NCBI GenBank assembly: GCA_030602315.1
Contig: JAUVZY010000012.1
Span: 22,263 to 86,262, forward strand
Direction of reading: 5' to 3'
From: Pseudomonadaceae bacterium
GTDB lineage: Bacteria; Pseudomonadota; Gammaproteobacteria; Pseudomonadales; Pseudomonadaceae
Length of the DNA stretch: 64,000 nucleotides
Shown: positions 41,446 to 52,897 of the stretch, piece after piece
Position numbering within the stretch: position 1 is the first letter of the stretch
How the letters are laid out: each line of letters begins with the position of its first letter
Position numbers and translations under genes: made by a program
The notes under the pieces: generated by a model
What the model saw: the letters and a program-made list of their open reading frames with translations, nothing else
Database searches by the model: none
What the model was told of the DNA's origin: nothing

Positions 41446-43221
41446 TTAGCCGATGGTCAGCAGGGTGTCGCCCACTGCCACCGCGTCGCCGACCTTGACG
41501 TTGACGCTGGCGATGGTGCCGGCCTTGAAGGCGCGGATCTCGGTTTCCATCTTCATCGCCTCGAGGATCATCACCAGATCACCTTCCTGCACCAGCTGTC
41601 CGGGCTGGGCTACCACCTTGAAGATGTTGCCGGCCAGCGGGGCGGCCTGCGGCTCGCCGGCGGACGGCGCCGGGCTGGACGCCGCCGGCGCGCCGCTGGT
41701 GCCACCGAGCGGCTTGATGCCCTCGATGTCGCCGCCGTCACTGACCTGCACCACGAACGACTTGCCGTTCACCTCGACGGTGTACACCTCCGGCTGCCCG
41801 GCCTCGCGGGTCGGTGCCTCGTGGCCGGTCGGCGCCGGCTCGAAGGCCGCCGGGTTGCCGCGGTTCTCCAGGAATTTCAGGCCGATCTGCGGGAACAGGG
41901 CGTAGGTCAGCACGTCGTCGATCTCGTCGGCGGCCAGTTTGAAGCCCTTGTCCTTGGCCAGCGCGCGCAGCTCGGCGGTGAGCTTGTCCATCTCCGGTTC
42001 GAGCAGGTCGGCGGGGCGGCAGGTGATCGGTGCGGCACCATCGAGCACCCGCGCCTGCAGCGCGGCGTTGAACGGGGCCGGCGCCGCGCCGTATTCGCCC
42101 TTGAGCACGCCGGCGGTTTCCTTGGTGATCGACTTGTAGCGCTCGCCGGTCAGTACATTGATCACCGCCTGGGTGCCGACGATCTGCGAGGTCGGCGTCA
42201 CCAGCGGGATGAAGCCCAGGTCCTCGCGTACTCGCGGGATCTCGGCCAGTACCTCGTCAAAGCGCGCCAAGGCGCCCTGTTCCTTGAGCTGGCTCTCCAT
42301 GTTGGTGAGCATCCCGCCGGGCACCTGGGCGACCAGGATGCGCGAGTCCACGCCCTTGAGGTTACCCTCGAATTTCGCGTATTTCTTCCGCACTTCACGG
42401 AAGTAGGCGGCGATTTCCTCCAGTAGCGTGAGCTTCAGCCCGGTGTCGCGCTCGGTGCCCTGAAACATGGCGACCACCGACTCGGTCGGCGAGTGGCCAT
42501 AGGTCATCGACAGGGACGAGATGGCGGTGTCGACATTGTCGATCCCGGCCTCCACCGCCTTGAGGATGGCGACCGACGACAACCCCGCGGTCGCGTGGCA
42601 CTGCATGTGGATCGGGATCGCCAGGCTGGCTTTGAGGCGCGAGACCAGCTCGAAGGCGGTGTAGGGGGTGAGGATGCCGGCCATGTCCTTGATGGCCACC
42701 GAGTCGGCGCCCATGTCCTCGATCTGTTTGGCCAGATCCACCCACATCTGCAGGGTGTGCACCGGGCTGGTGGTGTAGGAGATGGTGCCCTGGGCGTGCT
42801 TGCCGATGGCCTTGACCGCCTTCAGCGCGGTTTCCAGGTTGCGCGGGTCGTTCATCGCGTCGAACACGCGGAATACGTCAACGCCATTGATCGCGGCGCG
42901 TTCGACGAATTTTTCCACCACATCGTCGGCATAGTGCCGGTAGCCGAGCAGGTTCTGCCCGCGCAGCAGCATCTGCTGGCGGGTGTTGGGCATGGCCTTT
43001 TTCAGCGCGCGGATGCGCTCCCACGGGTCTTCGCCGAGGTAGCGGATGCAGGCGTCGAAGGTGGCGCCGCCCCAGGACTCGACGGACCAGAAGCCGACCT
43101 GATCGAGCTTGGGCGCGATCGGCAGCATGTCTTCCAGGCGGACACGGGTGGCGAGGATGGACTGGTGCGCGTCACGCAGCACCACATCGGTGATGCCCAG
43201 AGGTTGTTTGGCTGTGCTCAC
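41446..43221 (-). CDS. oadA: Oxaloacetate decarboxylase alpha subunit (biotin carboxyltransferase)
   Basis: Biotin-containing carboxyltransferase of 591 residues that moves CO2 from oxaloacetate to biotin. The TIM-barrel domain (about 1-270) starts [12 protein letters not shown] and contains [12 protein letters not shown]; the conserved domain follows (about 300-470). An Ala/Pro-rich linker leads to the C-terminal biotinyl domain with the biotinylated K557 in EAMKMET. The start is GTG. The order oadG-oadA-oadB implies the full pump; pyruvate carboxylase subunit B is the main alternative, excluded by oadB and oadG. Confidence 0.94.
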   Translation of the reverse strand: MSTAKQPLGITDVVLRDAHQSILATRVRLEDMLPIAPKLDQVGFWSVESWGGATFDACIRYLGEDPWERIRALKKAMPNTRQQMLLRGQNLLGYRHYADDVVEKFVERAAINGVDVFRVFDAMNDPRNLETALKAVKAIGKHAQGTISYTTSPVHTLQMWVDLAKQIEDMGADSVAIKDMAGILTPYTAFELVSRLKASLAIPIHMQCHATAGLSSVAILKAVEAGIDNVDTAISSLSMTYGHSPTESVVAMFQGTERDTGLKLTLLEEIAAYFREVRKKYAKFEGNLKGVDSRILVAQVPGGMLTNMESQLKEQGALARFDEVLAEIPRVREDLGFIPLVTPTSQIVGTQAVINVLTGERYKSITKETAGVLKGEYGAAPAPFNAALQARVLDGAAPITCRPADLLEPEMDKLTAELRALAKDKGFKLAADEIDDVLTYALFPQIGLKFLENRGNPAAFEPAPTGHEAPTREAGQPEVYTVEVNGKSFVVQVSDGGDIEGIKPLGGTSGAPAASSPAPSAGEPQAAPLAGNIFKVVAQPGQLVQEGDLVMILEAMKMETEIRAFKAGTIASVNVKVGDAVAVGDTLLTIG

Positions 43222-43235
43222 GGGGGCTGTCCTTG

Positions 43236-43481
43236 TCAGGGGCGACGCGCGCGATGGCGCGCCACGGCGATGGAAATGGCGGCGAGGGTGTCGGCGTCGG
43301 GCAGGCCGGTAGCCGGGGCGGCGGGGCTGACTGCCGCCGGCGGTGCCGGCGGGGCGCAGCGTGCGACCACGGCGGACATCAGCCGCACGCTCAGGATCAA
43401 CAGGCTGAGAAAGACGAAAACGAAACCCATGCCAAACAGCATGAGTTCGACGCCCTTGAGCAGAAGTTCGGTGGATTGCAT
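43236..43481 (-). CDS. oadG: Oxaloacetate decarboxylase gamma subunit
   Basis: Small membrane-anchored subunit of 81 residues. A single transmembrane helix (about 13-34, [16 protein letters not shown]) is followed by an Ala/Pro-rich stretch and a short C-terminal tail that may bind zinc and link the alpha and beta subunits. The ATG giving [10 protein letters not shown] is used; a longer frame upstream is not family-like. It is the first gene of oadGAB. Confidence 0.85.
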   Translation of the reverse strand: MQSTELLLKGVELMLFGMGFVFVFLSLLILSVRLMSAVVARCAPPAPPAAVSPAAPATGLPDADTLAAISIAVARHRARRP

Positions 43482-43673
43482 GGGCCGTGGCGCTCCTTGC
43501 TGTTGTTCTTTTTTAAGGCTGCGGGCCGGGCGAAGGCCGGCCTCGACGAAACGGTCGAAGCGGTAATGTAACCGTGCAGGCCTATATGCCAACAAAAAAA
43601 GTGTGCGCATCCGCGCGCATCGCGGGGTGCCAGGGCAGAAATCGGCCGCTGCGCGTGGCGGTTTGCAGTCTGC

Positions 43674-44155
43674 CTACTGCTCGGTCGGCTTGCCGGTGAA
43701 GGCGGTGATCGGTGTCTGCACCGGGCGCTCGAGGCCGTGGGCGAAGGCCTTGATGGCGTGGATCAGGGGCAGCAGGCCCTGCCAGAGCTCTTCGTCCTGC
43801 AGCAGCTTCCAGGTGCCGGTGATGCCGGGGGCGTCGTCGCCCTGCTGGGACGGGCGCTCGCGGGCCAGCTGGCTCATACCATCCTTCACGGCGAACACCA
43901 CCTTGTAGAACTCTTCCGGCGGGATGCGCGACAGCGCCATGCCGAGGATCGACAGGTTCTGCAGGGCGTTGAGCGTGCCTTGCTGGTTCAACCCATTGAC
44001 CAATACCTGGGCCACCTGATGGTTGGCGCCGACCAGGTCGTTGGCAAAGCGCAACACGCCTTTCTCGTGCAGGGTCTGGACCAGTCGCTCCAGTTCCTCG
44101 TGGGCGTCCGGGCCGATCCTGGCGGGCTTTGGGTCGTACTGGATGCGTTCGGCCA

Positions 44156-44156
<1 letters not shown>
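43674..44156 (-). CDS. DUF1641 protein, formate dehydrogenase partner
   Basis: Protein of 160 residues with a DUF1641 core (about 60-120, NALQNLSILGMALSRIPPEEFYKVV). In Bacillus and others DUF1641 proteins (YjgD) are encoded directly after YjgC-type formate dehydrogenases. Here the ATG overlaps the fdhA stop by one base (TGATG), indicating translational coupling. No cofactor motif is present, so a structural or electron-transfer role is only inferred. Confidence 0.82.
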
Positions 44157-47125
<2,969 letters not shown>

Positions 47126-47220
47126 CAGGTCTCCTGGTGGCAAGCCTGACTGGTCCGGTGCGCGCTCTGGGGGGACTTCTCCGGTAGACCAGCCGGCGAC
47201 TCGCGCGGGCAAGCGGCACA

Positions 47221-47249
47221 AAAAAGTGACCCCGCGCGAGGCGGGGTCG
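47221..47249 (-). terminator. Intrinsic terminator downstream of the SulP gene
   Basis: On the minus strand GACCCCGC and GCGGGGTC form an 8-bp stem with a 5-nt loop, followed after two bases by a run of six T. It lies about 30 bp beyond the SulP stop and ends the sulfide cluster transcript before fdhA. Confidence 0.85.
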
Positions 47250-47279
47250 TTCAGGCGGTGGCGGACCGTGCGTCGCGCG

Positions 47280-49073
47280 TCAGGACACCTCTTCGTTGCC
47301 GCTCGGCTGGGCAGCCAGCGCCTGGCCGTTGCGCTTGAGCCGCGTTGCCCGCTCGGTGGTGGAAGGGTCGAGCGTCGCCAGCGCCTCGAACTGGCTGATG
47401 AACACCTGGCCGCCGAAGTGCTCGAGAAAGTGCGAGCGCTTGAGCTGGTCCATCACCGGCCCCTTCACCTCCGACAGGTGCAGCTGGATGCCCGAGGCGT
47501 GCAGGCGGGCGCTGATCGCCTCCAGGCTTTCCAGCGCGCTGGCGTCGATCAGATTCACCCCCGGGCACATCAGCACCAGGTGCTCGGCCTGCGGGTGCTG
47601 GCCGGCCAGCTCAGCGATGCGATCCTCCAGATAGCGGGCGTTGGGGAAATACAGGCTCTCGTCGACGCGGATCGACAGCACCTTCGGGCTCTCCACCACG
47701 GCGAAGCGCTCGACGTTGCGAAAGTGTTCGCTGCCGGGCAACTGGCCGACCACCGCGATGTGCGGCTGGCTGGTGCGCCAGAGAAACAGCAACAGCGACA
47801 GCGCCACGCCCAGCAGCACGCCGAACTCCACATGCACCAGCAGCACCCCGGCCATGGTGGCGACCATCGCCGCGCCATCCTGCCGCGAATAGCGCCAGGT
47901 GCGGCCAATGGCTTTGATATCCAGCAGGGTGAGGATGGCGACGATGATGGTCGCCGCCAGCACCGCAGTGGGCAGGTGGTAGAACAGCGGGGTGAAGAAC
48001 ATCACCGTCAGGGCGATGCCCAGCGCGGTGAGCGCCCCGGCGGCCGGGGTCTGCGCGCCGGCCTCGAAGCTGACCACGGTGCGCGACAGCCCGCCGGTAA
48101 CCGGCATGCCGCCGCTGAAGGCAGCCGCCAGGTTGGCCGAGCCCAGTCCGACCAGTTCCTGATTCGGTTCGATGCGCTGGCGACGTTTGGCGGCGAAGGT
48201 CTGCGCCACCGACACCGACTCGACGAAGCCGATCAGGCTGATCAGCACGGCGGCCGGCAGCAGATCCAGCGCCAGCGAAGGGTCCAGCGCCGGCAGGCTC
48301 AACGCGGGAAAACCCTGCGGCACCGCGCCGACCACCTTGACCCCGGTCGCGGCCAGGTCGAAGGCCCAGACCACGCCGATCGCCAGCAGCAGCGCCACCA
48401 CCGGGCCGGTGCGGGCGAGCAGGCTGGCGCGGGCGGCATTCATCCCGCGCGCCTTGAGCCAGCCGGCCAGGCGGGTGCGGGTCAGGTGCAAAAAGAGCAG
48501 GGTGCTGGCGCCGATCGCCAGCGTCGGCACATGGGTATCGGGCAGATGCTGCAGCAGGCTGGGGATCAGCTGCAGGGCGTTCTCGCCGCTGGCCTGGATG
48601 CCGAGGATGTGCTTGAGCTGGCCGAGGGTGATGAGAATCGCCGAGGCGCTCATGAACCCGGAAATCACCGGGTGACTCAGGAAGTTGGCGAGAAAGCCCA
48701 GACGCAGCAGCGCCATCGCCAGCAGCACCCCACCCGAGAGCAGGGCCAGCAGCAACGCCGCCGCGGCGTACTCGGCACTGCCGGCGGCGAACAGCGGGCC
48801 GAGCACGCTGGCGGTCAGCAGGGCGATCACCGCCGCCGGGCCGACCGCCAGCGTCCGGCTGGTGCCGAACAGCGTGTAGGCGATCAGCGGCAGGATGCTG
48901 GCGTACAGCCCCATCACCGGCGGCAGGCCGGCGAGCATGGCGTAGGCCAGGCTCTGCGGAATCAGCATCAGGGTGACGATCACCGCAGCCAGGCCGTCCT
49001 TCACGGCCCAGTCGCGGTTGTACTGCCGCGCCCATTCCAGGCACGGCAGCATGCGGGCGAGCCGCCTGGGCAT
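47280..49073 (-). CDS. SulP-family anion permease with STAS domain
   Basis: Membrane transporter of 597 residues. Ten or more hydrophobic helices (about 25-425) include the SulP signatures VTLMLIPQSLAYAMLAGLPP and SRTLAVGPAA; the C-terminal STAS domain lies at about 445-560. It starts on the base next to the SQR-fusion stop and is the third gene of the operon, so sulfate or another sulfur oxyanion is the likely substrate. Export of the product of sulfide oxidation is possible but is an inference. Bicarbonate and other anions are alternatives. Confidence 0.88.
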   Translation of the reverse strand: MPRRLARMLPCLEWARQYNRDWAVKDGLAAVIVTLMLIPQSLAYAMLAGLPPVMGLYASILPLIAYTLFGTSRTLAVGPAAVIALLTASVLGPLFAAGSAEYAAAALLLALLSGGVLLAMALLRLGFLANFLSHPVISGFMSASAILITLGQLKHILGIQASGENALQLIPSLLQHLPDTHVPTLAIGASTLLFLHLTRTRLAGWLKARGMNAARASLLARTGPVVALLLAIGVVWAFDLAATGVKVVGAVPQGFPALSLPALDPSLALDLLPAAVLISLIGFVESVSVAQTFAAKRRQRIEPNQELVGLGSANLAAAFSGGMPVTGGLSRTVVSFEAGAQTPAAGALTALGIALTVMFFTPLFYHLPTAVLAATIIVAILTLLDIKAIGRTWRYSRQDGAAMVATMAGVLLVHVEFGVLLGVALSLLLFLWRTSQPHIAVVGQLPGSEHFRNVERFAVVESPKVLSIRVDESLYFPNARYLEDRIAELAGQHPQAEHLVLMCPGVNLIDASALESLEAISARLHASGIQLHLSEVKGPVMDQLKRSHFLEHFGGQVFISQFEALATLDPSTTERATRLKRNGQALAAQPSGNEEVS

Positions 49074-50816
49074 CTAGCGTTTCTCCTCGGTGAAGTTGCA
49101 GGCCGCCGGCAGTTCGGCCGGGCGCGGCTCGTGGTCGAGGTGCTTGGGCTCGGCCAGCCACTCGTGGCCCTTGAGCATCAGGTCGAAGTAGATGCCGGGC
49201 ATCCACTTGGCCTTGAGGTTCCAGGCCAGCCGGCGCGGCACGGTGGGGTCGAAGGGGAAGGTGGGCAGCAGTTTTCCGCCGTAGCCGAACTCGGCGAGGA
49301 TCACCTTGCCGCGCTCCACGGTCAGCGGGCAGGAGCCGTAGCCGTCGTAGATCGCCCGCAGGCCGTGGCCGGTGAGCGTGGCAAGGACGTTCTCGGCGAC
49401 CACCGGGGCCTGCTTGCGCACCGCGGCGGCGGTCTTTGCGTTGGGCGCCGAGCACACATCACCCAGGCTGAAGATGTTGCCGTAGCGTGGGTGGCGCAGG
49501 GTTTCGTGGTCCACCTCGACCCAGCCGTCGGCATTGGCCAGCACGCTCTGGCGGATGAACTCCGGCGCGCGCTGCGGCGGCACCAGGTGCAGGAAGTCGA
49601 AATCCTTCTCCACCGTGCGGCTCTGCCCGTCGGCGCCGGTGACCTTGAACCAGGCCTTGTGCGCCGGCCCGTCGACGGCGATCAGGTTGTGGTTGAAGTG
49701 GAGGTTGGCGCCGTAACGCTCGACGTACTTCATCAGCGGCGGGACGAAGTCCGCCACGCCGAACAGCACCGCGCCGGCCGAGCAGAAATCCACCTGGATA
49801 TCGGACAGCACGCCCTGTTTCAGCCACCAGTCGCAGGACAGGTACATGGCCTTCTGCGGCGCGCCGGCGCACTTGATCGGCATCGGCGGCTGGGTGAACA
49901 GCGCCTTGCCCTTGCGCAGCGCCTGCACCAGCTGCCAGGTGTAGGGTGCCAGCTCGAACACGTAGTTGCTGGTGACGCCGTTCTTGCCGAGGGTTTCCTT
50001 CGCGCCCTCGATGGCGTCCCAGTTCAGCGCCAGGCCCGGCGCCACCACCAGCGCCTTGTAGCCCAGGCGGCTGCCGTCTTCGAGTACCACCTGCTGCTGC
50101 TCGGGCTCGAAGCCGACCGCGGCGGCGTGGATCCACTGCGCCTTGGCCGGAATGCAGCGGCCCATCTCGCGTTCGGTGTCGTTGCGCTCGAACACCCCGG
50201 CGCCGACCAGCGTCCAGCCCGGCTGGTAGTAGTGGCGCTCGCGCGGCTCGACGATGGCCACCCGCAGGTTCGGCGCGCGCTTGAGGATGCTGGCGGTGAC
50301 CGCGCAGCCGGCCGCGCCGCCACCGATCACCAGCACGTCGTATTTCGGGGTGTGCCCGCCCTGCGGCGCCTTCAGCGGCTGGTTGGGCAGGGTACGGAAG
50401 CGCTCTTCGAGCTGCGGGCGCAGTGCGGTCAGGTCGTAGCCGGCGCCTTTGGCGGTGTCCAGCAGGGCATCCGGGTCCAGGTGATGGGCTTCGGCCAGCG
50501 CCCAGAGGGTGGTCGAGCGGGTGCCGGTGCGGCAGAAGGCGAGTACCGGGCCCTTGACCTCGTCGAGCAGCTGGCGGAACTGCGCGACATCCGCCGCGCC
50601 GATCTGCCCGGAGACCACCGGCTGATGGCGGTAATCCAGACCCACGGCGCGGGCGGCCGCTTCGATGGCGGCGCTGGCCGGCTGATCCTCGGCTTCGCCG
50701 TCCGGGCGGTTGTTGATCACGCTGCGGTAGCCGGCGGCGGCCAGCGCACCCATGTCGGCCGGCTCGAGCTGGGCGGACACGGCGATGAACGGGGTAAGGC
50801 GCTTGATCGGTTGCAT
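49074..50816 (-). CDS. DUF442 domain fused to SQR-like FAD oxidoreductase
   Basis: Two-domain protein of 580 residues. Residues 1-110 are a DUF442/TIGR01244-type rhodanese- and phosphatase-like domain with the FCRTGTRS loop (C95). Residues 158-580 are a sulfide:quinone oxidoreductase-like flavoprotein with the FAD loop VIGGGAAG (163-170), C316 in KCAGAPQK and C496 in GYGSCPLT, corresponding to the redox cysteines of human-type SQR. It probably oxidises sulfide to persulfide at the membrane, with the DUF442 domain taking up the sulfane sulfur. The start MQPIKRLTPF is chosen. SulP follows directly; the dioxygenase gene precedes by 31 bp. Confidence 0.88.
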   Translation of the reverse strand: MQPIKRLTPFIAVSAQLEPADMGALAAAGYRSVINNRPDGEAEDQPASAAIEAAARAVGLDYRHQPVVSGQIGAADVAQFRQLLDEVKGPVLAFCRTGTRSTTLWALAEAHHLDPDALLDTAKGAGYDLTALRPQLEERFRTLPNQPLKAPQGGHTPKYDVLVIGGGAAGCAVTASILKRAPNLRVAIVEPRERHYYQPGWTLVGAGVFERNDTEREMGRCIPAKAQWIHAAAVGFEPEQQQVVLEDGSRLGYKALVVAPGLALNWDAIEGAKETLGKNGVTSNYVFELAPYTWQLVQALRKGKALFTQPPMPIKCAGAPQKAMYLSCDWWLKQGVLSDIQVDFCSAGAVLFGVADFVPPLMKYVERYGANLHFNHNLIAVDGPAHKAWFKVTGADGQSRTVEKDFDFLHLVPPQRAPEFIRQSVLANADGWVEVDHETLRHPRYGNIFSLGDVCSAPNAKTAAAVRKQAPVVAENVLATLTGHGLRAIYDGYGSCPLTVERGKVILAEFGYGGKLLPTFPFDPTVPRRLAWNLKAKWMPGIYFDLMLKGHEWLAEPKHLDHEPRPAELPAACNFTEEKR

Positions 50817-50847
50817 AGTTGTCGTTCTCCGTATCAACGAGCCGGCA

Positions 50848-51729
50848 TCAGAGAGCGTTCAGCGGGATCTTCAGGTAGCGCATGCCGTTGCTGTCGGGCG
50901 GCGGCAGCTCGCCGGCGCGCATGTTCACTTGCACCGAGGGCAGGATCAGCTTGGGCATGTCGAGGGTCGCGTCGCGGGCCTGGCGCATGGCGACGAAGTC
51001 CTCCTCGCTGACTCCTTCATGCACGTGGACGTTGTGCAGGCGCTCTTCGCCAACGCTGGTCTGGTACAGGTACTGCTCGCGGCCCGGCGCCTTGTAGTCG
51101 TGGCACATGAACACGCGGGTCTCGCCGGGCAGCTCGAACAGCTTGCGGATCGACTGGTAGAGCGTGCGCGCATCGCCACCGGGGAAGTCGCAGCGGGCGG
51201 TGCCGTAGTCGGGCATGAACAGCGTGTCGCCGACGAACGCGGCATCGCCGATCAGGTAGGTCATGCAGGCCGGGGTATGGCCGGGGGTGTGGATCGCCCG
51301 CGCCTCCATGCCGCCGACCTGGAAGGTTTCGCCGTCGCGGAACAGGTGGTCGAACTGGCGCCCGTCGGTGGCGAACTCCGGCTCGGCGTTGAACAGCTGG
51401 GCGAAGGTGTTCTGCACCACGGTGATGCGATCGCCGATGCCGAGGCTGCCGCCGAGCTGTTGCTTCAGGTAGTGCGAGGCGCTCAGGTGATCGGCATGCA
51501 CGTGGGTCTCGAGGATCCACTGCACGGTGAGGTCATGGGCGCGCACGTAGGCGATCAGCTGATCGGCGCTCTTGTGCGAGGTACGCCCGGAGTTGGGCTC
51601 GTAGTCCAGCACCGAGTCGATCAGCGCGCACTGGCGGGTCTGCGGGTCGCTGACCACGTAGCTGTAGGTGAAGGTGGCTTCGTCGAAGAAGGCTTCGACA
51701 TGCGGACGCGAAGCGGCAGCGGCAGTCAT
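50848..51729 (-). CDS. Metallo-beta-lactamase persulfide dioxygenase (Blh/ETHE1-like)
   Basis: Metallo-beta-lactamase-fold protein of 293 residues of the Blh/persulfide dioxygenase type, expected to oxidise glutathione persulfide to sulfite. The metal motif ETHVHADHLSA has H76, H78, D80 and H81; H151 (TPGHT) and D168 (FVGDTLF) follow. The ATG at 51729 is chosen because GGAG lies 10 bases upstream. The ATG at 51738 is in frame, but its ribosome binding site would be too close and it overlaps an operator-like repeat. First gene of the operon with the SQR fusion and SulP. Confidence 0.9.
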   Translation of the reverse strand: MTAAAASRPHVEAFFDEATFTYSYVVSDPQTRQCALIDSVLDYEPNSGRTSHKSADQLIAYVRAHDLTVQWILETHVHADHLSASHYLKQQLGGSLGIGDRITVVQNTFAQLFNAEPEFATDGRQFDHLFRDGETFQVGGMEARAIHTPGHTPACMTYLIGDAAFVGDTLFMPDYGTARCDFPGGDARTLYQSIRKLFELPGETRVFMCHDYKAPGREQYLYQTSVGEERLHNVHVHEGVSEEDFVAMRQARDATLDMPKLILPSVQVNMRAGELPPPDSNGMRYLKIPLNAL

Positions 51730-51736
51730 GGCATTC

Positions 51737-51752
51737 ATACTCCATGGGGTAT
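51737..51752 (-). promoter_or_regulatory. Operator-like repeat 1 upstream of the persulfide dioxygenase
   Basis: ATACTCCATGGGGTAT is an inverted repeat of the form ATACTC-N4-GRGTAT, with one mismatched pair, just upstream of the dioxygenase start. A similar element lies 20 bp away on centre (two helical turns), as expected for cooperative binding of a repressor on one face. Confidence 0.6.
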
Positions 51753-51756
51753 GTGG

Positions 51757-51772
51757 ATACTCCAGAGAGTAA
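51757..51772 (-). promoter_or_regulatory. Operator-like repeat 2 upstream of the persulfide dioxygenase
   Basis: ATACTCCAGAGAGTAA has the same ATACTC-N4-GRGTAW form as the adjacent repeat. Both resemble ATAC/GTAT operators of sulfur- or copper-sensing repressors such as the CsoR/CstR group. No such regulator gene is visible in the window. Confidence 0.55.
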
Positions 51773-51901
51773 ATCATCTTAAGGAATAAGCTTAGATTTG
51801 TTTCGCATAAGAGAGCGGCCGATATTCCAGTCGCAGGCGCTGCCAAGGCCCGCTCGCGGCGCTGCCGTCGACGGTCAAGACATCGATGTATGAGCTGAAA
51901 C

Positions 51902-51922
51902 AGTGATGTAACATCTATCACT
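51902..51922. promoter_or_regulatory. Inverted repeat upstream of chrB
   Basis: AGTGAT and ATCACT, spaced by nine bases, lie 30 bp before the GTG start of chrB, inside the 223-bp region shared with the divergent dioxygenase gene. It could be a ChrB autoregulatory site or overlap the chrB promoter. The assignment is from position only. Confidence 0.35.
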
Positions 51923-51952
51923 TACCCTTTCACGCGCGCCGGGAGCCTTGCC

Positions 51953-52897
51953 GTGAGCTTTCTCGCCCTGTTCGTCAGCCTGCCGGCGAAGGCCTCTACC
52001 GGCCGCATGCGCGTTTGGCGGTCGCTGAAGGCGATCGGCTGCGCCACGCTGCGCGATGGCGTGTATCTGTTGCCGGATGCCGAGGCGCACGCCACCGCGC
52101 TCGCCGACGTCGCCGCCCAGGCCGTGCAGGTCGGCGGCAGCGCCGAGGTCTATCGGCTGTCCGGCAGCGATTCGGCGCAGGAGGCCGCGCTCTGCGCGCT
52201 ATTCGACCGCTCGGGGGAATACGCCACGCTGGCCGAGGAGGTGAGGGCGCTCGAACGCGAGCTGGCCACGCTCGATGGGCCAACGGCGATGCGCAGATTG
52301 CAGCCCCTGGCGCGGCGCTTCGAGCAGCTGGCGCGGCTGGATTTCTTCCCCGGCGAGGCGCAGCGCCAGACCCGCGCGCTGATCGATGCCTTGCGAGCGG
52401 GCATCGGCCGCCGCCTGTCGCCGGATGAGCCCACGGCATGCCAGGCGCCGATCCCGCGGCTCGATCCCGCCGCGCATCAGGGCCGCGTCTGGGCGACCCG
52501 CGCCAGACCCTGGGTGGACCGACTGGCCAGCGCCTGGCTGATCCGCCGCTTCATCGACCCGGCGGCGCAGATCGTCTGGCTGGCGCGTCCAGCCGATTGC
52601 CAGCCCGGCTGGCTGGGTTTCGACTTCGACGGCGCCACCTTCAGCCACGTCGGCGCGCGGGTCACCTTCGAGACCCTGCTGGCGAGCTTCGATCTGGACT
52701 CGAGCGCCGCGCTGGTGCGCATGGGCGAGCTGGTGCACTGCCTGGACGTGGGCGGGCTGCCGGTGCCGGAGGCCGCCGGCATCGAGGCGCTGCTCGGTGG
52801 CCTGCGCGACTGCGAAGCCGATGACGACGCGCTGCTGGCGCGTGCCTGTGAAGTATTCGATTGGCTGTTGAAACATTACGAGGACAACACCGCATGA
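51953..52897 (+). CDS. chrB: Chromate resistance regulator ChrB
   Basis: Protein of 314 residues of the ChrB family, which in chromate-resistance operons acts as a chromate-responsive regulator or accessory. An N-terminal DNA-binding-like region (about 1-140, with RVWRSLKAIGCATLRDGVYLLP) precedes the C-terminal chromate-resistance domain (about 170-310, with WATRARPWVDRLASAWLIRRF and FDFDGATFSHVG). The start is GTG (GTGAGC) after GGGAG. Its stop overlaps the chrA start in ATGA, so the pair is translationally coupled. Confidence 0.88.
   Translation: MSFLALFVSLPAKASTGRMRVWRSLKAIGCATLRDGVYLLPDAEAHATALADVAAQAVQVGGSAEVYRLSGSDSAQEAALCALFDRSGEYATLAEEVRALERELATLDGPTAMRRLQPLARRFEQLARLDFFPGEAQRQTRALIDALRAGIGRRLSPDEPTACQAPIPRLDPAAHQGRVWATRARPWVDRLASAWLIRRFIDPAAQIVWLARPADCQPGWLGFDFDGATFSHVGARVTFETLLASFDLDSSAALVRMGELVHCLDVGGLPVPEAAGIEALLGGLRDCEADDDALLARACEVFDWLLKHYEDNTA

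Noticed and set aside
51730..51921. An N-terminal extension of the persulfide dioxygenase back to 51921
   Set aside because: It would read through both operator repeats and into the chrB promoter region, and the extra residues do not look like the family.
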